Shown piece by piece: positions 45,002-56,700 of a DNA stretch of 64,000 nt. The translations under genes were made by a program, and so were the position numbers. Under the pieces are notes generated by a model. The model was not told the origin of the DNA. It saw only the letters and a program-made list of their open reading frames with translations, and made no database searches. Position 1 is the first letter of the stretch. Every line of letters begins with the position of its first letter. The stretch spans positions 50,168,448 to 50,232,447 of the forward strand of contig OX246741.1 of the NCBI GenBank assembly GCA_945910005.1, in the 5' to 3' direction. The stretch is from Isoperla grammatica (lineage: Eukaryota > Arthropoda > Insecta > Plecoptera > Perlodidae).

Positions 45002-45638
45002 GTGTGTGTGTGCGTGTGCGTGTGCGTGTGCGTGTGCGTGTGTGTGTGCGTGTGCGTGTGCGTGTGCGTGTGCGTGTGCGTGTGCGTGTGCGTGTGCGTG
45101 TGCGTGTGCGTGTGCGTGTGCGTGTGCGTGTGCGTGTGCGTGTGCGTGTGCGTGTGCGTGTGCGTGTGCGTGTGCGTGTGCGTGTGCGTGTGCGTGTGCG
45201 TGTGCGTGTGCGTGTGCGTGTGCGTGTGCGTGTGCGTGTGCGTGTGCGTGTGCGTGTGCGTGTGCGTGTGCGTGTGCGTGTGCGTGTGCGTGTGCGTGTG
45301 CGTGTGCGTGTGCGTGTGCGTGTGCGTGTGCGTGTGCGTGTGCGTGTGCGTGTGCGTGTGCGTGTGCGTGTGCGTGTGCGTGTGCGTGTGCGTGTGCGTG
45401 TGCGTGTGCGTGTGCGTGTGCGTGTGCGTGTGCGTGTGCGTGTGCGTGTGCGTGTGCGTGTGCGTGTGCGTGTGCGTGTGCGTGTGCGTGTGCGTGTGCG
45501 TGTGCGTGTGCGTGTGCGTGTGCGTGTGCGTGTGCGTGTGCGTGTGCGTGTGCGTGTGCGTGTGCGTGTGCGTGTGCGTGTGCGTGTGCGTGTGCGTGTG
45601 CGTGTGCGTGTGCGTGTGCGTGTGCGTGTGCGTGTGCA
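45002..45638. repeat. Hexanucleotide array (GTGTGC)n, about 106 copies
   Basis: 637 bp are almost perfectly regular, with two GTGTGTG variants near the left edge. The sequence alternates purine and pyrimidine throughout. All six frames lack stops over it, so the 229-268-codon frames (Cys-Val, Arg-Val, Ala-His and Cys-Ala repeats) are artefacts. Confidence 0.98.
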
Positions 45639-47569
45639 GATTGTGTTTTACATTGTGTATTGTGTAGTAGTCGATTATGCAAGGCTATTCTTTGATTTGT
45701 ACGTGACTGTGGATATGTCTTGAATATCAATGAATACATTATTTCGTTCCCAAGTGTATTGAAAGGGGGTTTGCATTCGATTGAGACAGAGGTAAGTAGA
45801 ACTTAAGTGGTATATTTATTTGTATAATACAATACATATATGCATGGTAGACTAATACAGATATAACACAATATGGCGAGGTACAATCAGCCTGTGTTTA
45901 TTCTTCCACCTAACTGTGGTAATTTAAAGATAAAGATAACATAAAAAAAATATACAGTAATGAAAAACTAATGATATATAGATGGTAGATTATAAGTAGC
46001 ATTATATACATTATGCTGAAGTAGATACAAACAAAAATTGTTTTACTTAAAAAAACACCTTTTTCAGAAAAAAACGTTTTTTTAATAATACATACATAAG
46101 ATGGTAGTAGCATTAAAACATATTATGCTGATAGACAAGAGTGGTTCTTGACAAAACATTCACTTATAAAAATATATACAAATACATGATATACATAGAA
46201 TAAAACCAGACATTAAAAAACAAACCCCGACTTGCAATCGAACAAAGGTCTCTCTGGATTTCTCAATAAATTTCCACAAGAGCATTTCTTGAGAAAATAT
46301 CCATCTACATATTTATAAGAACATAAATAAGATATACAAAGGACTATTAACAAAATAATAATAACATGAACATAGTTAGGCTTACACAATTGTACACACA
46401 CAAAAATACACCAGAAAGATATAAAAACGTTCAAGTATAAAACAAGTGATTAAACAGCTATTCTACAGCAGTAAGCGTTTAATAGCAAGAGGTGCAATTG
46501 ACGGCGGCCATCAAACCCAGGTCTTCCTAGATTTCTCAATAAATTCAACAACAAAAGTTTTCTTGAAAAAATATACATTTATACATCTATAAGTATATAA
46601 TAAGATATACATAACTATTAACACATTTGTACACACACAAAAATACACAACTAGGCTTAAATATATGGTTATGTACAGTACAGTGTGGGATAACTGACTG
46701 TAGGAGAGGGATAGTCAAGTGAAAAACTTAAAAACTACCATTTGTATATGTCCACCCTTAAATATGGGAAACATGACTAAAAGATACCATACTTTAAAAG
46801 CAGGCGGTTAAAAATGAAAGAAAACGCGTTTTCTTTGGCTGGTTGCTACCAAGTAGCACCGAGCAACTTTTCTCATGGTAGATCCCATATAAACAAAATG
46901 TTGCCTCGAGATAGTAAAACCACTGCTGAAATAGGGCACTTATCAACAAGGTCTCAATGTGCATCGTTTCTCTATCAATAATACGCTTCTCAGTACGAAC
47001 GTGTACTTCTACAAAATGCATTGCAATTAATATTTTTTTTCGACTTATTGTGAAGAACAATTGAAACCTGTTTTAAGCAGCACTGTCCACTGTGGCCGAG
47101 TGTTTATCGGAGTTGTGGTTGGACTTTATAACACAATGAGTGCTCTGTCTTTCAGGATGGCGCTAGCGAGCTCAGAACAGATACAGCTGTACTACGTTTC
47201 AGAAAAAAAATGAAGCAGAACTGTATAGTGAATCTAGTAAAGTAGTTAATGTTCAATATTTTCTTCCTGCATTGAAGCAATCTTTATCAATTTTTTTAAC
47301 AGATAACTGAGTTTCATGTACTTATGAGTCATTGGTGATTTTTTCGTTTTGCACTTGACTATCCCTTTACAAAATATCTGCCAAACAGGATATCATACGA
47401 TCAGCACAGAATGTGAAGTGAGTTAAGTGTATAAAAATGTATTTACTTGATATAAAGAACGAGTCTAGAGTATAATAAAGGGTTTCTATCAGGAACCGCA
47501 TTATTCTTGCCTCTCGATGAGCAGGTTCTGGTTTATCAATATTCATTATATTGGCAAAAAGCTTTATGT
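45639..47569. other. No gene seen; diverged duplication of about 290 bp
   Basis: The segment around 46240-46400 (TGGATTTCTCAATAAATTTC, then TCTTGAGAAAATATCCATCTA, ATAAGATATACA, ACACACACAAAAATACAC) recurs at about 46528-46650 in diverged form. The left edges, read on minus, contain weak B box-like sequence, so an old SINE pair is possible. The rest is AT-rich. Confidence 0.4.
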
Positions 47570-47750
47570 TATAATCTTCTTTCTATATACTTCATATGCT
47601 TTTCATTATTTTAGCCGAGAGCATAATATTATAATCTTCTTCCCATATAGTTAATATGCTTTTCATTATTTTAGCCGAGAGCATAATATTATAATCTTCT
47701 TCCCTTATAGTTAATACGCTTTTCATTATTTTAGCCGAGAGCATTATGTT
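47570..47750. repeat. 60-bp tandem repeat, three copies
   Basis: GCTTTTCATTATTTTAGCCG, AGAGCATAATATTATAATCT, TCTTCCCATATAGTTAATAT repeats with an exact 60-bp period. The copies differ by only a few substitutions. Confidence 0.9.
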
Positions 47751-48976
47751 ATATTGCGTGTGTGATATAATTGAGTGTTTTTTCTTCCGTTAGTTTGTGC
47801 CTTGCATTATGGTCATGTTGAATTACGTTATCGAAGTGTTTTCGAAAAGTATTTATGTACATCTATGCGAGTGTTTAGAACATTAAATGTACTGTTCTAA
47901 GTGTCCTGTCTTGCGGGTAAACTATAATTAATATTTTTAGGAGAAAAGTAATGTTTAAGACTCACTTAGGCTTTCGCGGCCCGAGTCACTTATGATTAGT
48001 AATGTTGTTGACAATTTCATAAAGCCAAGTCATGTATGTGTACATCCGCCTATCACTTAAGGTCATAAGGTTTTATTCTTTGCACAGTGAAACATAGTTT
48101 TGTCCGTGGTTTGTTACTCACTATTTAATGTAACGTTGTTGAACTAAACTCGCTCTAAGAGAGAGAGTCATTCACTTTCAAAAGTCCCCCTTTTCCATAA
48201 AAATAAACATGAGCTAGAATCACTATTAATATCTTGTTGCTGAGAAGAATCAGAATTAATGATAATATATTAAAAATACATTTTTTACTATGTTTAAATG
48301 GTAATAAGTTCGTTTTCAGTTTAAAATTTGTCTTTTCCAAACACTAGTCTTTTTCAAAACTAGCTTTTTCCGTCATAAGCCGATCTCGTGGCCATATAAG
48401 CGTCACCTGAGCTACAACTGCACGAACGCCTTAGGCCTATTCCAAAAGATCTTGAACTCCACTCCTAACAGAGTTTGCTGGTCTTAACTTTGATGTTTTA
48501 AATATGCTTTTATAATGAAATACATTACTTTTAACAATGTGAACTATGAATCGGGTAATACAATGAAAACGATTGCGTGAATTTATTATTCCTTTCCAAA
48601 AGTATAATAATAAATAATAAAAACAATGTTATTAATTAAAGTGAACAAAATAAATATTTAAGTCAATAATAACAACCATTTAAAATAAGTTATACCATTT
48701 TTTAAGTTGTAGTTTCTAAACTTGCCTGTTACAGTCACTAGTTGCACTAGTTTATTCTTGAATTGAGATTTTACAGTCGGGCTTCAATACATTACACATT
48801 TCTGTAAGTATGCATTATATTATTTTATATTTTTAAACAAAATAATACATATAATCAGTTTTTTTTATTTGTCGTGGTGTAAAGTGGAAAAAGCGACTTT
48901 TGTTAATGAATGACTCATTTAATTCTCTTAATCCAGAAATATAGCAGTGTTATATCGTCGTTAGTACAACTTCAAT
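47751..48976. other. AT-rich 3' flank of the NACHT-ankyrin gene; candidate poly(A) signals
   Basis: No gene is seen. On minus, AATAAA occurs at 48864-48869 and 48751-48756, about 110 and 220 bp beyond the likely ancestral stop codon at 48977-48979. In AT-rich DNA such hexamers are frequent, so the assignment is weak. Confidence 0.35.
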
Positions 48977-49638
48977 TTAACCGCCGTAAGATTTGAGAAG
49001 TTGCATGATCTCAGTTTTATCCTGTTTACAAGCATAATCCAAGGCCGACCAACCAATGGAGTCTTTTGTGTTAATGTAGTCTTACAAAGGCCGACCAACC
49101 ATCGGAGTTTTGGGTGTTAATGTGTTCAGATAAAGGTTTGCCCTCCAGCCTTACAATCAGAGCCTGAACGGCATCTACACTGGCATGTTCACTACAACAC
49201 AGGATATGAAGCGGTGTATAATCGTCCTTTGTACGAGCCTGTATGTCCCCGCCCTTAGATATGAGGAGTTTCATGATCTTAGTGTTACCGTTATAACAAG
49301 TTTTATGTAAGGCCGACCAACCATTGGAGTTTTGATTGTTTATGTAGTCAGATAAAGGTTTGCCCTCCAGTCTTACAATCAGAGCCTGAACGGCATCCAT
49401 ACTGACATGTTTACTATCACACAGGATATGAAGCGGTGTATTATCGTACTTTGTACGAGCCTGTATGTCCCCGCCCTTAGATATGAGGAGTTACATGACC
49501 TCAGTGTAACCGTTAAAACAAGTATTATGTAAGGCCGACCAACCGTCGAAGTCTTGGGTGTTAATGTAGTCAGATAAAGGTTTGCCCTCCAGCCTAACAA
49601 TCAGAGCCTTAACGGCATCTACACTGGCATGTTGACTA
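48977..49638 (-). pseudogene. Broken 3' end of the ankyrin array (continuation of the 57411 gene)
   Basis: Ankyrin coding clearly continues past the stop of the long frame. A 2-bp deletion near 49655 (TGAACAAGTATAATCG instead of TGAAGCGGTGTATAATCG on plus) shifts the frame. In the new frame an in-line TAA lies at 49491-49493, where other units have AAA. A deletion joint near 49081-49087 then fuses two units out of frame. The last unit reads GWSALDYACKQD and EIMQLLKSYGG, then TAA at 48977-48979, which looks like a true terminal capping repeat. The lesions could be decay of the C-terminus or assembly errors in a homogeneous repeat. Confidence 0.75.
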
Positions 49639-52600
49639 TTACACAGGATATGAACAAGTATAATCGTCCTTTGTACGAGCCTGTATGGCCCCGCCCTTAG
49701 ATATGAGGAGTTCCGTGATCTCAGTGTGACCGAGTTTACAAGCATAATGTAAGGCCGACCAACCATCGGAGTCTTGGGTGTCAATGTAGTCATATAAAGG
49801 TTTGCCCTCCAGCCTTACAATCAGAGCCTTAACGGCATCCACACTGGCATGTTCACTATCACACAGGATATGAAGCGGTGTTACATCGTCCTTTGTACGA
49901 GCCTGTATGTCCCCGCCCTTAGTTATGAGGAGTTCCGTGATCTCAGTGTGACCGAGTTTACAAGCATAATGTAAGGCCGAACAACCATCGGAGTCTTGGG
50001 TGTCAATGTAGTCATATAAAAGTTTGCCCTCCAGCCTTACAATCAGAGCCTTAACGGCATCTACACTGGCATGTTTACTCTCACACAGGACATGAAGCGG
50101 TGTATTATCGTACTTTGTACGAGTCTGTATGTCCCCGCCCTTAGTTATGAGGAGTTCCGTGATCTCAGTGTGACCGAGTTTACAAGCATTATGTAAGGCC
50201 GACCAACCATCGGAGTCTTGGGTGTCAATGTAGTCATATAAAGGTTTGCCCTCCAGCCTTACAATCAGAGCCATAACGGCATCCACACTGGCATGTTCAC
50301 TATCACACAGGATATGAAGCGGTGTTACATCGTCCTTTGTACGAGCCTGTATGTCCCCGCCCTTAGTTATGAGGAGTTCCGTGATCTCAGTGTGACCGAG
50401 TTTACAAGCAAAATGTAAGGCCGAACAACCATCGGAGTCTTGGGTGTCAATGTAGTCATATAAAAGTTTGCCCTCCAGCCTTACAATCAGAGCCTTAACG
50501 GCATCTACACTGGCATGTTTACTCTCACACAGGACATGAAGCGGTGTATTATCGTACTTTGTACGAGCCTGAATGTCCCCGCCCTTAGATATGAGGAGTT
50601 TCATGACCTCAGTGTTACCGTTATAACAAGTTTTATGTAAGGCCGACCAACCATCGGAGTCTCGGGTGTTAATGTAGTCATATAAAGGTTTGCCCTCCAG
50701 ACTTACAATCAGAGCCTTAACGGCATCTACACTGGCATGTTCACTATAACACAGGATATGAAGTGGTGTTCGATCAACCTTATCACGAGTCTGTATGTCC
50801 CCGCCCTTAGATATGAGGAGTTTTATGACCTCAGTGTAACCGTTAAAACAAGTATTATGTAAGGCCGACCAACCATTGCAGTCTTGGGTGTTAATGTAGT
50901 CAGATAAAGGTTTGCCCTCCAGCCTTACAATCAGAGCCTTAACGGCATCTACACTAGCATGTTTACTATCACACAGTGTATAAAGCGGTGTTTCATTGTT
51001 CTTTCTACGAGCCTGAATGTCCCCGCCCTTAGATATGAGGAGTTTCATGACCTCAGTGTTACCGTTATAACAAGCATAATGTAAGGCCGACCGACCATCG
51101 GAGTCTTGGGTGTTAATGTAGTCATACAAAGGTTTGCCCTCCAGCCTTACAATCAGAGCCTTAACGGCATCTACACTGGCATGTTTACTATAACACAGGA
51201 TATGAAGCGGTGTTTGAATGTTCTTACTTCGAGCCTGAATGTCCCCTCCCTTAGATATGAGGAGTGTCATGATCTCGGTGTTACCGTTTTTACAAGCATA
51301 ATGTAAGGCCGACCAACCATCGCAGTTTTGTGTGTTAATGTAGTCTATTAAAGGGTTGCCCTCCAGCCTTACAATCAGAGCCTTAACGGCATCTACACTG
51401 GCATGTTCACCATCACACAGTGTATGAAGCGGTGTTTCATCGTACCTTGTACGAGCCTGAATGTCCCCTCCCTTAGATATGAGGAGTTTCATGATCTCAG
51501 TGTTACAGTTTTTACAAGCATAATGTAAGGCCGACCAACCATCGGAGTCTTGGGTGTTAATGTAGTCAGGTAAAGGTTTGCCCTCCAGTCTTACAATCAG
51601 AGCATTAACGGCATCTACACTGGCATGTTCACTATCACACAGTGTATGGAGCGGTGTTTGATCGTTCTTTCTACGAGCCTGAATGTCCCCATCTATAGAT
51701 ATGAGGAGTTCCGTGATCTCAGAGTTACCTTTATCACAAGCATAATGTATGGCCAACCGACCATCGAAGTCTTTTGTGTTAATGTAGTCAGATAAAGGTT
51801 TGCCCTCCAGCCTTACAATCAGAGCCTTAACGGCATCCACACTTGCATGTTTACTATCACAAAGTGTATGGAGCGGTGTTTGATCGTTCTTTCTACGAGC
51901 CTGTATGTCCCCGCCCTTAGATATGAGAAGTTTAATGACTTCAGTGTTACCGAGTTTGCAAGCAGTATGTAAGGCCGACCAACGATTAGTGGCTTGGGTG
52001 TTAATGTAGTCAGATAAAGGTTTGCCCTCCAGCCTTACAATCAGAGCCCTAACGGCATCTACACTGGCATGTTTACTTCTACACAGTGTATGGAGCGGTG
52101 TTTGATCGCTGTTTGTACGAGCTTGTATGTCCCCACCGTTAGATAAGAGGATATTCATGACCTCAATGTTACCGTTAACACAAGTATTGTGTAAGGCCGA
52201 CCAACCATTGGAGTATTGGGTGTTAATGTAGTCAGATAAAGGTTTGCCCTCTAGCCTTACAATCAGAGCCTTAACGGCATCTACACTGGCATGTTCACTA
52301 TCACACAGTGTATGGAGCGGTGTTTCATCGTCGTTTGTACGAGCCTGTATGTCCCCGCCATTAGATATGAGGAGTTTCATGACCTCAGTGTTACCGTTAA
52401 CACAAGTATTGTGTAAGGCCGACCAACCATTGGAGTCTTGGGTGTTAATGTAGTCAGATAAAGGTTTGCCCTCTAGCCTTACAATCAGAGCCTTTACGGC
52501 ATTCACACTGGCATGTTTACTATCACAAAGTGTATGGAGCGGTGTTTGATCGTTCTTTCTACGAGCCTGAATGTCCCCGCCCTTATATATGAGGAGTTTC

Positions 52601-53784
52601 ATGATCTCAGTGTGACCGTTGTTACAAGCATAATGTAAGGCCGACCAACCACAAACGGTTTCTGTGTTAATGTAGTCAGATAAATGTTTGCCCTCAAGCC
52701 CTACAATGAGAGCCTTAACAGCATCTACACTGGCATGTTCACTATCACACAGTGTATGAAGCGGTGTTTGATCGTAGTTTTTACGAGCCTGTATGTCCCC
52801 GCCCTTAGATATGAGGAGTTTCATGACGTCCGTGTTACTGTATTTACAAGCATAATGTAAGGCCGACCAACCATCGGAGTTTAGGATGTTAATGTAGTCA
52901 GATAATGGTTTGCCCTCTAGCCGTACAATTAGAGTTCTTACGGTTTCCACACTGGCATGTTTACTTTTACACAGTATATGAAGCGGTGTTTGATCGTTGT
53001 TTGTACGAGCCTGTATGTCCCCGCCCTTAGATATGAGGAGTGTCATGACCTTAGTGTTATCGATTTTACAAGCATAATGTAAGGCCGACCAACCATCGGA
53101 GTCTTGAGTGTTAATGTAGTCCGATAAAGGTTTGCCCTTCAGCATTACAATCAGAGCCTTAACGGCATTTACACTGGCATGTTCACTATTACACAGTGTA
53201 TGGAATGGTGTATGATCGTTCCTTCTACAAGCTTTAATGTCCCCGCCCTTATATATTAGGAGTTTAATGACCTCAGTGTTACCGTTTTCACAAGCAAAAT
53301 GTAAGGCCGACCAACCATCGGAGTCTTGGGTGTTAATGTAGTTAGATAAAGGTTTGCCCTCCAGCCTTTTAAGCATAGCCTTAACGGTTTCCACACTGGC
53401 AGTTTTACTATTACACAGTATATGAAGCGGTGTTTGATCGTTGTTTGTACGAGCTTGTATGTCCCCGCCCTTAGATATGAGAAGTGTCATGACCTTAGTG
53501 TTATCGATTTTACAAGAAAAATGTAAGGCCGACCAACCATCGGAGTCTTGTGCGTTAATGAAGTCCGATAAAGGTTTGCCCTCCAGCCTTACGATGAGAG
53601 ACCTTACTGCATCCACTTTGGCAAGGTCATTCATACTCAGGATATGCAGCGGTGTTTGTTTGTTGTTTTTACAAGCCCACATGTCTCCACCTTTGGATAC
53701 GAGAAGAGTTATTGTTTGTTTGATGTTGTTAGTCATCTTGGCAGCGAGGTGTAGTGCAGAATTACCATTAGAGTCACGTGCGTT
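49639..53784 (-). repeat. 222-bp coding repeat (double ankyrin), about 19 units in frame
   Basis: The plus-strand landmark GGCCGACCAACC recurs every 222 bp. The units are far more alike in DNA than two-ankyrin units need to be. A near-identical 444-bp pair at about 49925-50365 and 50370-50590 (shared TTAGTTATGAGGAGTTCCGTG and AAAAGTTTGCCCTCC variants) shows recent two-unit duplication at the C-terminal end. Antisense frames (for example at 52244, 53441, 53891) are by-products. Confidence 0.9.
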
Positions 53785-56700
53785 GATGTATCTAGCAACC
53801 GTATCTGTAACACGCTCAAGAGGTGAAACTCCGAGTTGACGAGTAGTCGATACCTCGTGCGATGGTGGAGATTGCGAGCTGATTCCAGAAGTGAGCGCTT
53901 TCATATTTTTTACTAGACGTTTAGCGTCTTTAGCCATGCCATGTTTATATGCGATGTGCAACCAGGTACCTGATGAAGGCATTGTATTATTGTTTTCGAG
54001 AACACTCAAGAGACGTTCTTTTGTCGATCTCATTTTCTTGGTATCTTTGTCGTCACGTTCTTTTGTCAGCTGCGCATGTAAGAGTTCGAAGGCTTGCCAA
54101 GACTCACTGTGGGTAGCGTACTCCAGCGCACTCAAGCCCAATACTTTGTCGTCCTGGTTAAATGTCGCCTTGTGCTCCAATAGAACCTGCACCATGCTTA
54201 GCATGTTAGTACGTATACTAGCGTTGCCGACAGCCGCTGCCAGATGCAATGCGGTGCGACCGCCCAGGTCTGTGACGTTGACGTCTTCCTTCCCTGCAGA
54301 CAACAATGACGTCACCGTCTCTACATTCTGGTTGACAACAGCCTTGAGCAGCTCGGAATTCTTTGCAAGCATCACGTCCAAAAATCGGCGAATTAATATG
54401 AATTTATCACTAAACAAGTTTTTTCGAAGGAAATCTTGGTTTTCTGCGTAATTCTGAGATAACCATAGTGCTGCGTAATATTCCGCGAAGGCTCTGTGTA
54501 AGAATATCGGTTTACCATTTAAAATGTTTGTAATAATACCGGCCTTGTATGCATACTTGCTAATGTCGTGCAGTACCTCTTCTTGTTGCGCTTTGATTTT
54601 TTGACTGTTGTGTAACTTGTCAACGTCGAACAAAAGCATCGTGGAAGCCAGCATATGGCACTGGGAAAAGTTTTTTAAAGCAATATTTTCTTCATAGGTA
54701 TTATTATTTAGTTTGCCCAAACCTGTTTTATGTAAATAAATTTTAAACTTCTTGGACGCAACCTTTTCAAACATTTTGACAATGTTGAGTGTTTTTGGTA
54801 TATCAGCTGAAGTTTTTTGTTCTTTGAAGTAATCCGAGTATATATCAGCTGCCATTGTTGTCAAAAGTGGAGTTCCCATGAATTCTTTGCCAACGTCATC
54901 TATAGAACGTGCTATTAAATCTATGAGTTTTTTTATAAGTTCTTCCAGTTGATGTTCTCCCAGTTGATAGTTTGTTGTTGAAGTTGTTATATCGTTTGTC
55001 CAATAATTCTTTAAAAATATTATTTGATCTTCTTCACTGAATTTTCTTATAGTGAAAGTGAGCGTTTGTAAGTGTGTTTCTAGGCGATCTTTGAGTGCGT
55101 GCCGTGATGTTATGTATATCCTGCTTGTTTTAGTTTTGAGCAAGCTAGTGACCATAGACATAGCCTTTTCTGTGTAATTCGGCGCTATCTCGTCCATCCC
55201 GTCGAGAAGCACAACGCACTTTCCCTTCCCCATCATGAATCGAAACAAACAACCCTCCACTTCAGACTCACTGATGTTAACAGCCAACGACAAAAACTTG
55301 ACAGCGTCATCACTAAACTTGTCCAGCTTGTCGATGTGATCCTTCAGGTCGACTCGGATGACCCAATGCGAAGGATGGGCCTTCTTGGTCTCCCAGGCGA
55401 GGTGAGTGACGAATGTACTCTTCCCCATTCCGGCCTTGGCACAGATGATAATCACTCTACCCTCCAGGTCGAGTACGGTCCCGGGTTTGTACAGGGTCGG
55501 ATTTTCTTGAATTATGAATTTGTTGATACTATCGATACTGCCTTTAGTGCTCAACCACTCGAGATTTCCATCGTAACACATCCTCAGCTCATGCAAGTTC
55601 CTTTCATGTTTAACCGCATTTCTGATATCCTCGTTGGTACAATCCGATCCAACCACGAAGTATCGAAAACGAGAGTCCCTACTGAAGTCTGTAAAATTAG
55701 CAACCTTTGCCTCTGCTGGAACTAATTTCTGCAATTCCTGCTCCGTTATGTTACGTACGAAGTACTTATCTGAGTTCGTTTCTTTAAGAATGTCTTTGTT
55801 TAACCGCGTTCGCCTCTCCAGAGTTCGAGGAATGAAGTAAGAAATTGGCTCTTCGAGTAGAGGTCCAAGCAACACGGGTCCTGTGGAGAAGCATTTCTTA
55901 ACTAAATCGTCATTGAAAACATCAGAAACTAATTCAGTACCCTTCCTCAGCAGGTCCATCATTTGAACTAATTTATCTTGGAATAAAACGTCCGTGTTCT
56001 CCAACCGTTCTTGACATTCAGTGGTCAGGTGTGATGTTTTTATCGTGTCTTGAATCTCCCAACACTCAACAGATTTAGGGATACATTTCTTTAGATTTAC
56101 TGTGAATGCATCATTTGTAGCAGACACAATTATAATTTTTTGTTTACTGTCTTTCTCAAATTGTTGACTTAAAGTTGTGCACATTGCTTGATGCTCATCA
56201 CTGGAGTCACTGACGATCACCAACCTCTTGTTCCTATTTCGTCTCCACGCTGACATCCAGTCATCGGGTCTTTTCAATAAAGAATCCAAATCAAGTATTA
56301 TTGTGTAATGGTCATTGACTTTCTGAAACGCCTTCACGAGTTTTGTGCAACATAGATTTATGCACGATGGCGAGGGACTAATATGCACGAGGCCATTTTT
56401 ATCAATGGTTTTCATATCGAAAAGATGATCATTCTGAAATTGTACGCTGTTTAAATAGAATCGTTTCACATCCTGAGTTGCGAGTGAGGTTATTTGGAAA
56501 TCATTCAATATTTGATCCAATAGGTCGCTGTCTTTAGTTAAACTTGTCTTACTCTTACGCCACCATTGACTGATTGAGTCGATGTAACTCTGACATAATT
56601 GGTCAATATCTGGGTTAACCATGGGAATACACATCAACAGTTCACTTTTGATAAGTTCTTTTATTTGCTCCAAGGAAGCTTGCCTAGTTAACAATATGCA

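Noticed and set aside
44897..45739. Four 229-268-codon frames of dipeptide repeats
   Set aside because: Direct translations of (GTGTGC)n.
49379..49793. Separate small genes at 49379-49600 and 49491-49793 on minus
   Set aside because: They are out-of-phase or partial readings of the same ankyrin array after a frameshift, not independent genes.
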